This document shows positions 1 to 10,765 of a DNA stretch of 64,000 nt, piece by piece. The translations under genes and the position numbers were made by a program. The DNA is taken from contig JAAMPI010000042.1 of the NCBI GenBank assembly GCA_013054445.1, positions 1-64,000 of the forward strand. The letters run 5' to 3'. The DNA is from Cudoniella acicularis. Taxonomy: Eukaryota; Ascomycota; Leotiomycetes; Helotiales; Helotiaceae. Under the pieces are notes generated by a model, which saw nothing but the letters and a program-made list of their open reading frames with translations, did not search any database and was not told the origin of the DNA. Each line of letters begins with the position of its first letter. Position 1 is the first letter of the stretch.

Positions 1-191
1 ATCCTCGCCAGCCTAGTGCGTTCCGAATCCCAAGCAGCCCGCTCATCACTCCACCAAAAAACCTCCCATTCCAATTGGAGTCGTTCCCTCCTTTCCCTCT
101 CTACATTCTGTTTTAGTAATTTGTTTTCTTTTTTAAGGGTTTGGATTTGTTGTTTTAGTTGCTGTTGTTCGGTGTGGATGGTGTCAGTCAT
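1..191 (-). CDS. Partial coiled-coil protein, runs off left edge
   Basis: From an ATG at 191 the minus strand stays open to base 1, giving 63 N-terminal codons with no stop. The peptide begins MTDTIHTEQQQLKQQ and is very rich in Q, E, K, R and L, with a heptad-like leucine spacing (LKQQIQTLKKENKLLKQ) typical of a coiled coil, then an acidic/aromatic stretch (LEWEVFWWSDERAAW). An in-frame TAA lies about ten codons upstream of the ATG, so this is the first start unless an upstream exon exists. No family is recognised. Composition, not homology, is the evidence, so it is only moderately supported as a gene. Confidence 0.5.
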   Translation of the reverse strand, partial: MTDTIHTEQQQLKQQIQTLKKENKLLKQNVERERRERLQLEWEVFWWSDERAAWDSERTRLAR

Positions 192-2425
192 GTTTTGTCT
201 TTGGGTCTGGCTTGGGTTTCGTTATCTGGGACAGGGAATATGCTGTTGCGGTATGTTGCATGTGGCACTGTGGTTTTGGATACTGTTTAAAAACAGCAGA
301 AAGGTGACGCTTGATATAGCTATGCCTTGATGGATTTTTGTGAATCCATACGATAGAGCCTACCGAATAAGCATTACCTTCTCGTCGAAAGGAGAATAGA
401 TAGGGTCTATCCACCCACTAATATCATGAAATAACACAACAACGGCATATTGTCAAAATTCACATCCCATCCTACCAAACTAGGTGCACGATTCATTCTC
501 GAATAGCTAGCTACTCGTAAGCATGATCTTTTCGGAACTGCTCTCGAACCCCCCAGTAGTACCAGCACTCGTGTCAAGGTAAGTAATTCTTTTTCTACAA
601 AGCAATGCAAATACTAGTTTGGTGAAACATAACATTACACCTAGGAATACCTCAATTTTCGAAATCTCAGTTATCAATCCTCAACACAGCAAAACCCAAT
701 CCATCCATCTATCACTCTACTCCCAACAAAATAGGAAACCGAAACCAAAACTACTTTCACATTTCCAACGTGACCAATACACTACCGCCTACCTACCAAC
801 ATAGCCAGGTAAGAAGACAAAGTATCTATGCGACAGAGAAAAACATATATAACGCTTATATAATTTCTACCCAAAATGCCGATTTAGTTTTCCGGGATTC
901 CACCTAGCCCAGGTATCACTCCCCCCTCCTTAGCTCAAAATCAAATAAACAATCGACCCAATCCGTCCTGATACTCGAATTGCCTTTCGACAGACGCACA
1001 AAGCATTCATCTCATATTCTACAAATAAACCGCATCTTAAACAAAGCTGCTCAAATATTATTCCCATGTATGCCTTGTAGAGCAGCAAAGCCAGAGGCAA
1101 AACTACTTCAGTACAATCCCAGAATTCTAGAATGAAGCCCCTGAACGACACGAAAGTGACACGTGATAAGGGGCAAAAGAATTTTTCAGGTCTCACGTGA
1201 ATATCGCAAAATTTTCACATCATTGGCTGCAATCATTTTCCAAGGTGACAAAGTCTTCATTAATCTAAAGGCCAACCACTCCCCTGCTCTCTAATATGAG
1301 CTAGGTATCAGGAAGACAACGATCCATAGACCTCGAAATATCCTCGAAAGAAAAAAGGGGGACCCAGTGTTTCCTCGAAAGGTGAACTGAATATCATAAC
1401 GTCGTATCCCACTTTATCCAGCCAGGTGGTGTTTTTTGATATTTCACCCAGCACCATCAAAAATTCGACGGCCATGCGAATGGAAAAAGCTCAGCAAAAA
1501 AAAAAACTGGCGTTGTAAAGTTTTCCCCACCCACTCCGTTCTTTCACGCCATGCATTGTGCTCGCTCCGTTTGCCCCTGCCCCAAACGATGTAGGTGATC
1601 ATCAGCGAAAGAAACAATGCTAGGCGATTTGCCAGCCCCGATCATCCATCTGAAGTTCGCCAAATTGTGAATCGAAAAACAAAGCAACCCATCCCATTCT
1701 CCCAGCCATTTTGTGCATGCCAGCCCCCTCCCGCAACGAGAAAGCCAGCGAAATCCAATTGAAACTCATGTTACAAGAAAACCGAAAAAACTAGTGCTCA
1801 TGTCTTGAAGACATATAAATGGAAAAGCAAAAAGAAAACCCGCCTAATTACAAATTTCTGGGTGGCGAACCGGAGAAACCGGCAGCCCATATGTTGGTTT
1901 TTATGAGACCCGAGTGATCGAGTCGAAAGTCTGAAAGATCATGAATGTGCAAAGAAAAGAAAAGCAAATTAATTCCACGCACGCAAGCAATAGTGCCTCT
2001 CCCTCAATCCCAGAACACCTGACTAGATTGCCATCCAGTTCATGCCATCCTGTTTCGAAAGACAAACGAAAAATCTAGTATCCGCTGATGCAACGCCAAT
2101 ATCAAAATGTATTTAAGGAAAAGGTCGTAAGATCGAGGCAGCCGCCGAATATGAGTAGGCGCAACGCAACTCGAGATCGTAAAATGTGTGTGTGCGCGTG
2201 TCCGAATGCGTAATTATCAAGTAACCCCTTCTCGAATTTTGGAGATCCGCCGGATGTAACGACACCTCTGAACGTAATGCGCGCTGAAAGATGACACTGA
2301 AAAGGAACGCAAACTTTTAAGACGGTGCGCTGGGCATCGAGGGTATTGGTGAATATGTGTAGAGCGAAAAAGGAATCTGAGGTCGAAGTGATTTTGTCAA
2401 ACAGGCTATATGACAGCAAAGTCTA
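192..2425. other. Intergenic, no gene seen
   Basis: About 2.2 kb between the partial coiled-coil gene and the stop codon of the cyclin gene. Only short frames in AT-rich, CT-tract sequence are present. It probably holds the upstream region of the left-edge gene and the 3' untranslated region of the cyclin. No RNA gene or repeat was recognised. Confidence 0.6.
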
Positions 2426-3418
2426 TTATCCCGCAACAATCTGTTGTCCGCCATATCCATGACTCATGAAGTATGGTTGTTTGGTGTGAGGATTGCAATT
2501 ACCGCAGCCGCACTCGGGTACGTTTTCCCAGATGTTGCTACCATAGTGATTTCCGTAATGGGGGGTAAATGGGGTGTGGTAGGCAGCGACACGAGTTGGA
2601 GCGTACGAGCTATGAGCCTGGGGTTGGTATCCTCTCGAGTATTGATTGAACAAAGCCCAATCGTTGTATCGAGGTCCTCCACCTGTTGCACTCAGGTAGT
2701 CTGGGGTGTTAACACCAGAGTCGGGTGCTGAAGGTGGTGTGAGATGAGGTGTAGGATACGAGTTCATCCAAGAGCTTGTTTCGTAGCCGGAATGCTGGAA
2801 GCCAGACTGTGGATGTTCTCGCGACGCACTCTTCGTGTAGGCGCTGTAAGTGTTGGAGTATGGGCGAGCTCTCTGGACGTTCGTATCGATGGGTGCAAGA
2901 GGTGCAAGACGGTCGAGGGTTGCGGTACGTTGGAGGTTCTTGGTTTCGCGCCACTCATTCCAGCTCTGCAGCCAAGCCTTGAAATCCTTGCTCTCGTCGA
3001 GGTTGACATACAAATTCCAGGCAATTCCCTCCAACCATTCGTGCTCCAATTTGTTCAACTCTGCAACAGAAATTCCACTGACCTCCGACCATGAGCGGTT
3101 CTGAAATGTGTTATCATCCAAGAACTTGCTACCAAGTAGGAGACCAATTGTCAACATGCGCCAAACCTGACCATCGCTGATCTTGAAGTCCCGCGGACCA
3201 GAGCTGAGCATATTCACTCGTCTGGCGAGGTAATTCATACCCAGCAAAATCGTGGTACTGGGAAGTCTCGTGGAAGACAGAAGACCTGAGACGAATTTGC
3301 GAAAAGCGGGAGAGACCGAGGATCCAGGGATGCACAATCGCTGAGCCATTTCAGCAACGTAGTCGGTCATCTGGGAGACCTCATAATCCAAAACCGCACA
3401 CACACCGCCGGGAAGCAT
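2426..3418 (-). CDS. Clg1/Pho85-type cyclin-like protein
   Basis: Single-exon frame of 330 residues. Residues about 1-150 form a cyclin N-terminal box of the kind found in fungal Clg1-like and Pho85-partner cyclins: the start MLPGGVCAVLDYEV, the helix STRLPSTTILLGMNYLARR, and SKFLDDNTFQNRSW followed by LNKLEHEWLEGIAWNLYV. Such cyclins activate a cyclin-dependent kinase of the Pho85 class, linking nutrient status to growth. The rest is low-complexity (Ser, Pro, Tyr, Gln) and ends in a Cys-rich tail, CGCGNCNPH, close to the C terminus, as I recall for filamentous ascomycete members. The ATG at 3418 is chosen because MLPGGV is conserved. An upstream exon extending the N terminus cannot be excluded. 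The exact kinase partner is inferred. Confidence 0.85.
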   Translation of the reverse strand: MLPGGVCAVLDYEVSQMTDYVAEMAQRLCIPGSSVSPAFRKFVSGLLSSTRLPSTTILLGMNYLARRVNMLSSGPRDFKISDGQVWRMLTIGLLLGSKFLDDNTFQNRSWSEVSGISVAELNKLEHEWLEGIAWNLYVNLDESKDFKAWLQSWNEWRETKNLQRTATLDRLAPLAPIDTNVQRARPYSNTYSAYTKSASREHPQSGFQHSGYETSSWMNSYPTPHLTPPSAPDSGVNTPDYLSATGGGPRYNDWALFNQYSRGYQPQAHSSYAPTRVAAYHTPFTPHYGNHYGSNIWENVPECGCGNCNPHTKQPYFMSHGYGGQQIVAG

Positions 3419-3437
3419 GCTGGGCGACTTTCGTGTA

Positions 3438-3488
3438 CCGACAAAGATTCAAGAAGAATCTTGTCGGGTGCAAGAAGAAATCTTCTTG
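3438..3488 (-). promoter_or_regulatory. Two adjacent hairpins in the cyclin 5' leader
   Basis: Starting 19 bases upstream of the cyclin ATG the leader contains a 30-base inverted repeat (3438-3467, arms CCGACAA-GATTC with one bulged A). Directly beyond it is a perfect 18-base one (3471-3488, arms CAAGAAGA/TCTTCTTG). If transcribed they would fold as two consecutive stem-loops before the start codon. A translational role is inference. Confidence 0.4.
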
Positions 3489-4330
3489 CTCTTGTAGAGG
3501 ACCGTGAAGGGGAAGAGCAAGATGCTAGCTGTCGCTAATGCGAGTGTTCGACAGAATTTTCGGCGTGGAGGACGTGAGAAGACGGTGGACGAAGGAGCAA
3601 ATAGTTACTGAAAATTAATTTCGTGAATCCGCCATAGATCAGAAGGTCCTCGAGTTGAGAAAACTTTTCTTGACCCCAAGTTGTTAACCCGAATTATGAC
3701 CTGCGACCACCAACAGTGCAAAGACACCGATGCACACGTTCAGAACGACCCGACCATGCGGCGAAGAGAATTATTTTCCGAGTCTGGTGATTCTAGGGAT
3801 CTTGTGGAAAAGTCAGCAAGTATTCCGGCGCTCGTAGCAGAAACGGCCAGTGCAAATCCGATACAGCCCTCAGACTGTAGAGGTGGTAGCAGTGTGCGAC
3901 GCTCGAAATGCTGAAGGAAAGTAGAGTTTGAGTCTCGCAGAGGCGGATGGTAATGATGGGTGCAGACAATGTGTGTTGACATTTCCCCTGGCTCTCTGGA
4001 ATGCTTGTCGAGTTTTCCGGGTTTGACTTCGCGATGACGGCCGAAGCAAGTCGCGCTGATGATTCGAGGACGTTCGGCTTTGGCGTAGGATGGCGACTGA
4101 GTATGGTGGAAAGTACAAAATCGAAAACCGTTTACATACCTGACTGTATGGATCCGACTTTGGGAATCCGAACTTCTGCTGGTTGCCCAGGTGTTGTTGT
4201 CGGTTGCCGGATCGTGGAAGAGACAGGGAAACCTGCAATTCCCAGAATCGAGAGTGGACTGTCGTGCAAAAGGCGATGCGACGACGAGCGAGAGAAGGAG
4301 AAGGTTGGAGCGGAGACTGGAGGAGGTGGT

Positions 4331-4422
4331 GAGGTTCGAGGAGTTGATCTCACTCCAGAGAAGGAGGAAGGGTGGTGAGGTTCGAGGAGTTGATCTCACT
4401 CCAGAGAAGGAGGAAGGGTGGT
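4331..4422. repeat. 46-bp perfect tandem duplication
   Basis: Bases 4331-4376 and 4377-4422 are identical 46-base copies beginning GAGGTTCGAGGAGTTGATCT and ending GAAGGGTGGT. The unit is not a multiple of three and there is no coding gene here. It reads as a recent local duplication in the region upstream of the cyclin. Confidence 0.9.
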
Positions 4423-5089
4423 GGTAGAGGAGGAGGAGGAGGATGAGGAGATTTGTGGGAGGAAGATTAGCTTGGTGAGAAGGCGAGGGTTCACGGGTGC
4501 GAAGAAGGTGCTGGGGGCAACGGTGGGTGCGATGCGGTGGGTGCGGTGCGGTGGGCACTGTCAGTCTGTCAGAGGCAAAAGAACAGGGTGGTGCACTGGG
4601 ACTGGTGGCCCCTTCAGATTTTTAGTGCGGTCGGCTGTTGGCCCAGCGGAAAGCGTACAAGCGGCGAATGTGAACCTGGGCCTGCGCGAGAGTCGAGACT
4701 GGTGCTGGTGCTGGAGCTGGAATTTGCTACGGTTACGGCGATGCGGGTAGCAAGTGGGCTTGACTCTTGACTTTTTTGGGGTTACGGGACCATACCGGTG
4801 CTGCACGGGTTACGGGCTTGCCAATTTAGAAGACTCAAGTGCCAGTGACTGCACCATCCACAGTCCACCGAGCAGTTGTCGACAATTGACACCGTCACAG
4901 GTGCCACTTCCAGGCGCATACCTAAAGCCAAGCGGTTGCTGTTGCGGTTTGACCGAGTCACCTCTGATCCTCTTCCCTCCATCACCACCTCCTCCTCATC
5001 CTCGCACCAGTCGCCGTGGTGTATGTGCGGCGATACACCCCACTCTAACGGCTGCTCTCTGCCTGCATCATCATCATCTATCATCTGGC

Positions 5090-5111
5090 GGCTGCTGCTG
5101 CTGCTGCTGCG
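5090..5111. repeat. Trinucleotide (CTG)n microsatellite
   Basis: About seven uninterrupted GCT/CTG units lie in noncoding DNA. Confidence 0.8.
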
Positions 5112-6392
5112 AGACTTGACTGACTTAAGTGACTCCTCTATCTGTACGGAGTGCTAGTATGCACTCTGCAGTGCCAATCCGCCTGTGCTGAAGTGCCAGC
5201 GGCTGCTTCGGGCTCCTGTCTCGTCTTGTCCGGCCCTGCCCTGTCCTGCCCTCCACTGCCTCCAGCGCCTCCGGCCTTGCGTGGACGTCAACGTGAATAT
5301 GCTTTTTGACCAGGCAGCTGATAATCAGATCTCGTACTGACCCTCTCCGCGCAGCCTTGATTTCTTCTCCTGGTGTATTGGCTAGACAGCGTTGCTGGTG
5401 CAAAACAGAACTCAGGGTCTCCTGAATGTTACGGAATAATACTACGTACAGACCAGCTGGGAGTTCCAACAGGCACTCCTGCGCTGTACCCGAACTGTCC
5501 AGTGTCCTCCTCAATCCTCCTCCCTCCTGCTCCACGCAGACCGTCAGTCTCCGGGCCAGTCTCGATGCGCGCTGCCGGCTGCTGGCTGCTGAACGCTTTT
5601 GCTGACCTCCCTAACCCCGACCAGCAGCAGCCCAGGACCCGCACGTTCTCCCGTCCATTGACGGCATGATGGGATTGGGCATCTGGGATTATTATTGGGG
5701 TTTGGTCACTGGTCAATCACAGACACTGTCTAGAGTACACGCTACACGCACTCCGCTGAATCAAGTAAAATCACGCCTCCTCTCCAGTCGCAACTCGGCC
5801 GTCTTCATGTCTTTACTCGGCCCACCTTGCACCACTACGACGGAGACGCCACACACCACACCTCCGGCGTCCCAACCCACCATCATCTTTGGAAACAGAA
5901 ACAGAATGGCGGTGGCCAGCGTCGAACCCGCCGCTCATTGGGGATGAGGGCGACAGCCTAACAGCTGCAATCTTACTTGCACTCGTCACCGCCCACTCGC
6001 GATCCCGTTGCTTTGTTATTCATGGAATCACAACTGCCCCCGGTGCACTCAGACTGAGGTGATCCGTGATTGCGCTTCGCGTCGAAGGATTATTGTGCGA
6101 GTCATCTCGATGGCAAAGATGCGCGGAACCATCTCTCTGACGACACGAGTCTCTGTCAGACTACCACCACAGGCAAAAGTTATTCTGAACACACACCACC
6201 TCGAGCCTGCAACCATGTGCCTCCTTATGGATATCACGAGCTCAAATCAGAGCAGCCTTGCTGGCGTGGTAATAATCTCTTTAATTTTTATCTCATTTCT
6301 CTGACGATAATTCTGCCCCCTTCGTAAACTTTAATACCCCTTCCCCTTTTTCGGAACAGCCTCAAATCCAGCTAATAGGAAGCTCTCGCGGT

Positions 6393-6419
6393 TAACGTCC
6401 ATCCCTGCGTGCCGGAAAA
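6393..6419 (+). repeat. TIR-like 27-mer, left copy
   Basis: The sequence TAACGTCCATCCCTGC followed, after two variable bases, by GCCGGAAAA is present here on the plus strand. It recurs inverted at 12677-12703 with only those two bases changed. Each copy starts at a TA dinucleotide, as expected for ends of Tc1/mariner/pogo-type elements, which duplicate TA on insertion. It may be a solo end of a deleted element or one end of the 6.3-kb interval. Confidence 0.55.
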
Positions 6420-7532
6420 AATAATAGGTACTTTGACTTTAAGTATCTTATATTCTGTGGCCACTCCCGGACACCCAAAACCCCTCCTACTAGAATATCA
6501 CGTTTACATCCTCGCCCTCACGCCTGATTTGCAAAGAATCTCCTTTCATAGCGTAACAGAGTTCCTCTACCACAGCTCTACCATTGAGCTCATACTATCT
6601 CTAATACCTATAAAGAGGTCTTATCCGAGTTCTGAGGCCTTACCACTATGCAGGAAATCGTCATCAGCCTTGTGGCTGATGTAGCGCGTAATTTTATGCA
6701 TGATCGCCACGCGGATCTGTACCTCGGATTGAAGCGAGTGACGATTTTGGTTAGTGCGAAACAACCCTTCAATATTTACGCCGTAATTTACAGTAAAATT
6801 TTAGAGCCTTAGGCATAAAGGCCAACAGTGGCTGGAAGTACTGTGATGGCTGGCTGCGCCTCGGTCAATTCATGTAGGCCGGAACTACATTTCTCCAGTA
6901 AGTTGCTAATAATACACTGGGTATGGGCGACTTGATTGACGAATCAATTTATCTTTGCTATTCTAAGCATTTTAGTAGAAGAATTACAAGGTGATTCTTC
7001 GAGGATTTCATTGAAAGGAAGGGTAAAAAAGGTAGATAATAAAGGGAGTAAAATTGTGAGGAGGAGGCGTTGGTAGGCAAAGAAGTCACGTGTAGCAGGA
7101 AAAAGATTCAGTATAGAACTAATCTCTGGCCCCGGTCCAGCTATCTGCTACCGATAGGGGTCCGATGCCAAGGCCCAATGATGATAGAAATCAATGGCAT
7201 TATCTGGCATCCCCAGAACCATGATCCTGGATGTCGGAGATTTGCTACCGACATCATTCTGGACATCCGTCGACGATCCAAGCCACGTGACGGGCGCCAC
7301 CTAGCAGGTAAGCGAACCACATCACAAAAATGTAGTGTGCGACTATGTAAAATAGCTAGGCTAGTGGCAGATCATCCTGGATACGGGCCCTTAATTAGAG
7401 AGTGAGTACCACATGGCCAGAGACTTTGACGGGAATCACACAGTTAGGATAAATTTTCCCGCTTAAAATGGATGATCCATTCCTCTGTCCTGTTCACGTA
7501 ACACCTCTAATGGAATGTGGGCTGCCTGTGCC

Positions 7533-7652
7533 TATCCCTTCGTCTACCGAGACATGTCCAGCGCAAGGCATCCACAGCTAATAGTATGTTCCTGCCTGAC
7601 GATTTTGGCTGTGGATGCCTGGCGTGGACATGTCTCAGCAGACGAAGGGATA
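7533..7652. mobile_element. TA-flanked hairpin element (MITE-like)
   Basis: Two inverted arms of about 46 bases, 7533-7579 and 7607-7652, surround a loop of about 27 bases. The outer 13 bases of the arms are identical (TATCCCTTCGTCT) and the inner halves differ by a few substitutions and one indel. The element opens with TA and closes with TA, so it fits a miniature Tc1/mariner-type insertion of about 116 bases with a TA target duplication. There is no coding capacity. Its ends resemble those of the hairpin at 10165-10310. Confidence 0.7.
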
Positions 7653-8033
7653 GAACTAACTGAAGGGAAAAAGCAAAGATGGTGGAATAGCTCCGGTCGT
7701 ATTCACTGTGGCGTACAAAAATATGCCGCGTTAATTGTGGTGTCTCACTTGCAACTTTGTTAGTAACTGGGGTTACACTGACTATATGGAGGCTAGATGT
7801 CTTGCTGCTCACACATTCGATACACCTGTGTGTTATATAACTCTGGAGGTTAGCAAGTCTCAATTTTTTGGCACCCCTCGGACACACCTCGCAAATCCCT
7901 TCGGCTCCACCTCTGCCCATACCATCATTGTCACGAGCCCTCCTGCGGTATTCATTCATTTCTCTTCTCAGGCAGCCTTATTGCCCTTGACTTCCTGGAT
8001 CCTATCTTCTTGCTTTGTGGCAATATCCTCACC
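7653..8033. promoter_or_regulatory. Upstream region of the cutinase gene
   Basis: About 380 bases between the hairpin element and the cutinase ATG. No RNA gene or other coding frame is supported. The hairpin ends 381 bases before the start codon, so it could lie in the promoter. Confidence 0.4.
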
Positions 8034-8898
8034 ATGAAGTCCTTTGCCTTCCTTTCCCTTCTGGCGTCCCTCCCGGTTCTGACACTCGCCGTCTCGATCG
8101 TAGAGCCTGCTGTCGCCAAGCCGGTGAAGCGTGACTGGCCCGACCTCGATGCCTTCCTGACTGAAGTTGCTGAGCTCTTCTCAGATATTACCACCGACGA
8201 TTTTTCAGACGCCCTCACTAATGGGGAGGCCGCACTTGCTACTCTCTTTGATATTCAGACAACTCAGAACCTCGGGAGCGGCTGTGACGACGTCACTGTA
8301 CTCTTCGCCCGCGGGACGTTCGAGCCAGGCAATGTTGGCGCTCTCGTTGGCCCGGAGTTCTTTGACGCGCTCTCCAGCATGCTAGGTAGCTCCAAGTCCC
8401 TTGGCATCCAGGGAGTTGACTACCCTGCTAGCATAGAGGGAACCAATGAAGGCGATGTCACCGAGGGTGAGACTATGTAAGTGCCTATATCTCACGGCTA
8501 AAATAATAACTAGCCTGCTATTCTCCATTGATTTATAGCTGTTTGTATAACGTCAAGCTTACAATTCCCGCCTTTCTAGGGCAAGAAACATCACCTCCAT
8601 CCTCAGCTCCTGCCCAAGCACCCAGCTGGTGCTGAGTGGGTACTCGCAGGGCGCTGCGCTCGTCCACAACGCAGCTGTCGATGTTGGCTCGCTGATGTCG
8701 AGTGTCGCTGCTGTTGTGACTTTTGGCGATCCAGACTCGTCCACTCCAGTAGCTGGCATTAACCCCTCTAAAGTGCTTATCATTTGCCACGTGGGCGATG
8801 TTGTCTGCAGTGGCTATCCAGTCATCACTCCGCAGCACCTGACCTACGCTGTGAATGCAGACGAGGCTGCCAGCTTCGTTATATCACAGCTCTCGTAA
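8034..8898 (+). CDS. Secreted cutinase-family (CE5) serine esterase
   Basis: Two exons, 8034-8476 and 8580-8898, with a 103-base GTAAGT...TAG intron, give 253 residues. Residues 1 to about 20 are a signal peptide (MKSFAFLSLLASLPVLTLA), followed by a short pro-segment ending in a Lys-Arg (32-33) Kex2-type site. The alpha/beta-hydrolase core carries the nucleophile elbow GYSQG (Ser170), Asp221 in HVGDVVC and His234 in PQHLTYAV, the cutinase triad. Four cysteines (84, 159, 217, 224) match the two conserved disulfides. The oxyanion segment is FARGTFEPGNVG. The family hydrolyses cutin or related polyesters and acetyl esters outside the cell, and plant-surface degradation is the likely role. The gene looks intact although it sits inside a transposon-rich island. 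Confidence 0.93.
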
Positions 8899-10044
8899 TA
8901 TTTACCAGTAAGGGGGGCATGAAGGGAATGGAAATGTGTTGGTCTGGATTTCTTAGTTTTCGTGTGTATAGGCGGAGGTAATGCACTAATGGATTAGAGA
9001 AGAAAAGATTGGGGAATTGAATTGTTGTCTCTTGTCTTTACCTCTATCTCTGGGGATCTAGTGCTAATATATATAATAAAACTCCCAATTGTACATATAC
9101 AGCTGCTTCATTCTCAGCCCTTGTCTGAACTGGTTACGGAGATCAAGGAGAGATTCGAGAGTCTAGTAAAGAATCAAGTCGAGACACGGCTATTCATCGA
9201 CAAAATCAGTTTAGTGAGCGGCGCAATACACTTCAAAGAGGACAGTAAAAAGTTCAAACATGTACCTGATATAAGGTTCCATCATAAGGATGCTGCATAG
9301 CCTGGCGTCATAATTTTATAGAAGCGGAAGAGCTTAGTTGACCTGGCAGAAAACTACCTTCTTGCATCAGATGGTGGGATCAGTTAGAATTGATTTAGAA
9401 TACAAGAAGTCAAAGGAAGCCAGTATTTCAGGAGGTGTAATAATGGCTGTGTCAATACTAGAGCCATCGGTGTCTTGAACTGATTCGGGCATAGTTGCAG
9501 ATTGTACTACTGTCATTGTGGAAAGCACAAAGTGGATGACCCGCTGACATCGAGGTATTCTTAGGCAGAAGTTTAAGCATGCACGTGATCGGGTTCTATA
9601 CAAAAGACTCACGACTACCGAAGACATGTCAGCCAACTGTACTGCGTTCCGCCACTCAGGATCATCCCACTATATTAGGTCAGTATCAATAAAGTCAGTC
9701 AGCGGAAGTAGTAGTCCTAACAAAGGTGTTTCAAGTTACGAGCTATTCATATGACGGTGCAACAATGCCGGCTCCATCGAGCATCGCAATCCAACACACC
9801 TGAATAAAACTATCAAGCGATTCTCATGACAGAGCCACTCGACACCGCCAACAATCATCGACGTCTCTACTGACTTATCCACTCCCTTCGAACTACCTGA
9901 CAAACAGCGACATCGACGCGGGACAATGTGAACTTGTGCAGCGCCCGTCGGTGGGCATGGTACCATAAGGACTCCGCGTGTACCAAGTAAAAGGACGGCC
10001 CGAGTAGTAATATCAGAAGGGAAATAGGGTCACAGTTAGAGAAA
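8899..10044. other. AT-rich noncoding DNA after the cutinase gene
   Basis: About 1.1 kb with the cutinase 3' untranslated region, then degenerate sequence. Short frames (for example 9022-9300 and 9367-9636) resemble no family and lack splice-consistent extensions. It is probably decayed mobile DNA, but nothing specific is recognised. Confidence 0.45.
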
Positions 10045-10569
10045 TAGTACGAAGGCTGCGGTCAAAAGTCCGGGTAATACAGGGTAGATGGCCTATAAAT
10101 CACAGGAAGTACGCTAAAGGTGCCTATAAATATAGGCAGCACTCGCTAAGATTGTCGCAAGGCTTATCCCCTCGACCGGTGAGACATTACTAGCGTACTA
10201 GCCACAGGTGTGGCACTCAATAGAAATCTTTAAAACGTGACTTCTGGAGTTTTATTAGGTGCCACACCTATGGCTAGTACGCTAGTAATGTCTCACCGGT
10301 CGAGGGGATAGCTTTTGTTCCATGTTTTTATCGAATTTTAAATCAACGTACAAATATTATTAGAGTGCACACTTTATATGAGCTCTAGATACTATCTAAT
10401 AGCCTGAGCTAAAATATTTAAGGAATTAGAAGACTGTTAGGCGTTGAAAAAAAAAGGTTATAAATATTTGCTTTTTGATGTTCCTGAATTTTGGGTGCCC
10501 TGATGCCTTAGCGAGGTAAAGCCTGTAATGCGCTATATTACCTAGACTTTTGACCGCGGCCTTCGTGTA
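10045..10569. mobile_element. About 520-bp non-autonomous TIR element
   Basis: Terminal inverted repeats of about 31 bases lie at 10049-10080 and 10534-10565. The shared core is ACGAAGGC-GCGGTCAAAAGTC followed by GGTAATA; most differences are C/T transitions. TA dinucleotides at 10045-10046 and 10568-10569 fit a TA target duplication. No transposase is encoded inside. A second, smaller hairpin element (10165-10310) lies nested within it. Confidence 0.6.
10165..10310. mobile_element. Nested TA-flanked hairpin element (MITE-like)
   Basis: Arms of 52 bases at 10165-10216 and 10259-10310 are inverted copies with a single mismatch, around a 42-base loop. It begins TATCCCCTCGACC and ends with the complement, so TA flanks both ends. 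The near-perfect arms suggest a young insertion or strong folding constraint. The outer 31 bases align with the 7.5-kb hairpin at roughly 22 positions, including TATCCC, GAGACAT and AGCG. Confidence 0.75.
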
Positions 10570-10765
10570 ACCAGTGGCATCGAAAGCAATTACGATTATA
10601 ATATTGAAACCCTAACAAGCGGTGACATCCCTTCTATTTACGCCAATAATACAATGACTGACTCTAATACAGCAATTAGTCGCGAGGCCCACGCAAGTCT
10701 GCCTTAAGAAACCCACCTCGAATTCTATTCTTCTTCTAGCGATCCAGTTCTCCGCGATCTGCGCT

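Larger units (their letters stand above)
3489..7532. other. Long intergenic region upstream of the cyclin gene
   Basis: About 4 kb without a convincing gene. It contains CT-rich tracts, a 46-base tandem duplication, a CTG/GCT trinucleotide run and, near 6.4 kb, a TIR-like sequence (each listed separately). Overlapping frames around 3.7-5.7 kb are low-complexity, mutually contradictory on the two strands and resemble no family. The near part is probably the cyclin promoter and leader. From about 6.4 kb it becomes transposon-rich, AT-richer DNA. Confidence 0.55.

Noticed and set aside
3740..4558. 272-codon frame on the minus strand
   Set aside because: Low-complexity Ser/His/Pro-rich text spanning an exact tandem duplication, overlapped by equally long frames on the other strand; no family resemblance.
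6660..6681. Short hairpin CATCAGCC-GGCTGATG
   Set aside because: Eight-base arms occur by chance at this window size; no gene or run of T around it.
7070..7405. 111-codon frame before the first hairpin element
   Set aside because: Starts at a non-ATG codon, Arg-rich and unlike any family; sits in transposon-type DNA.
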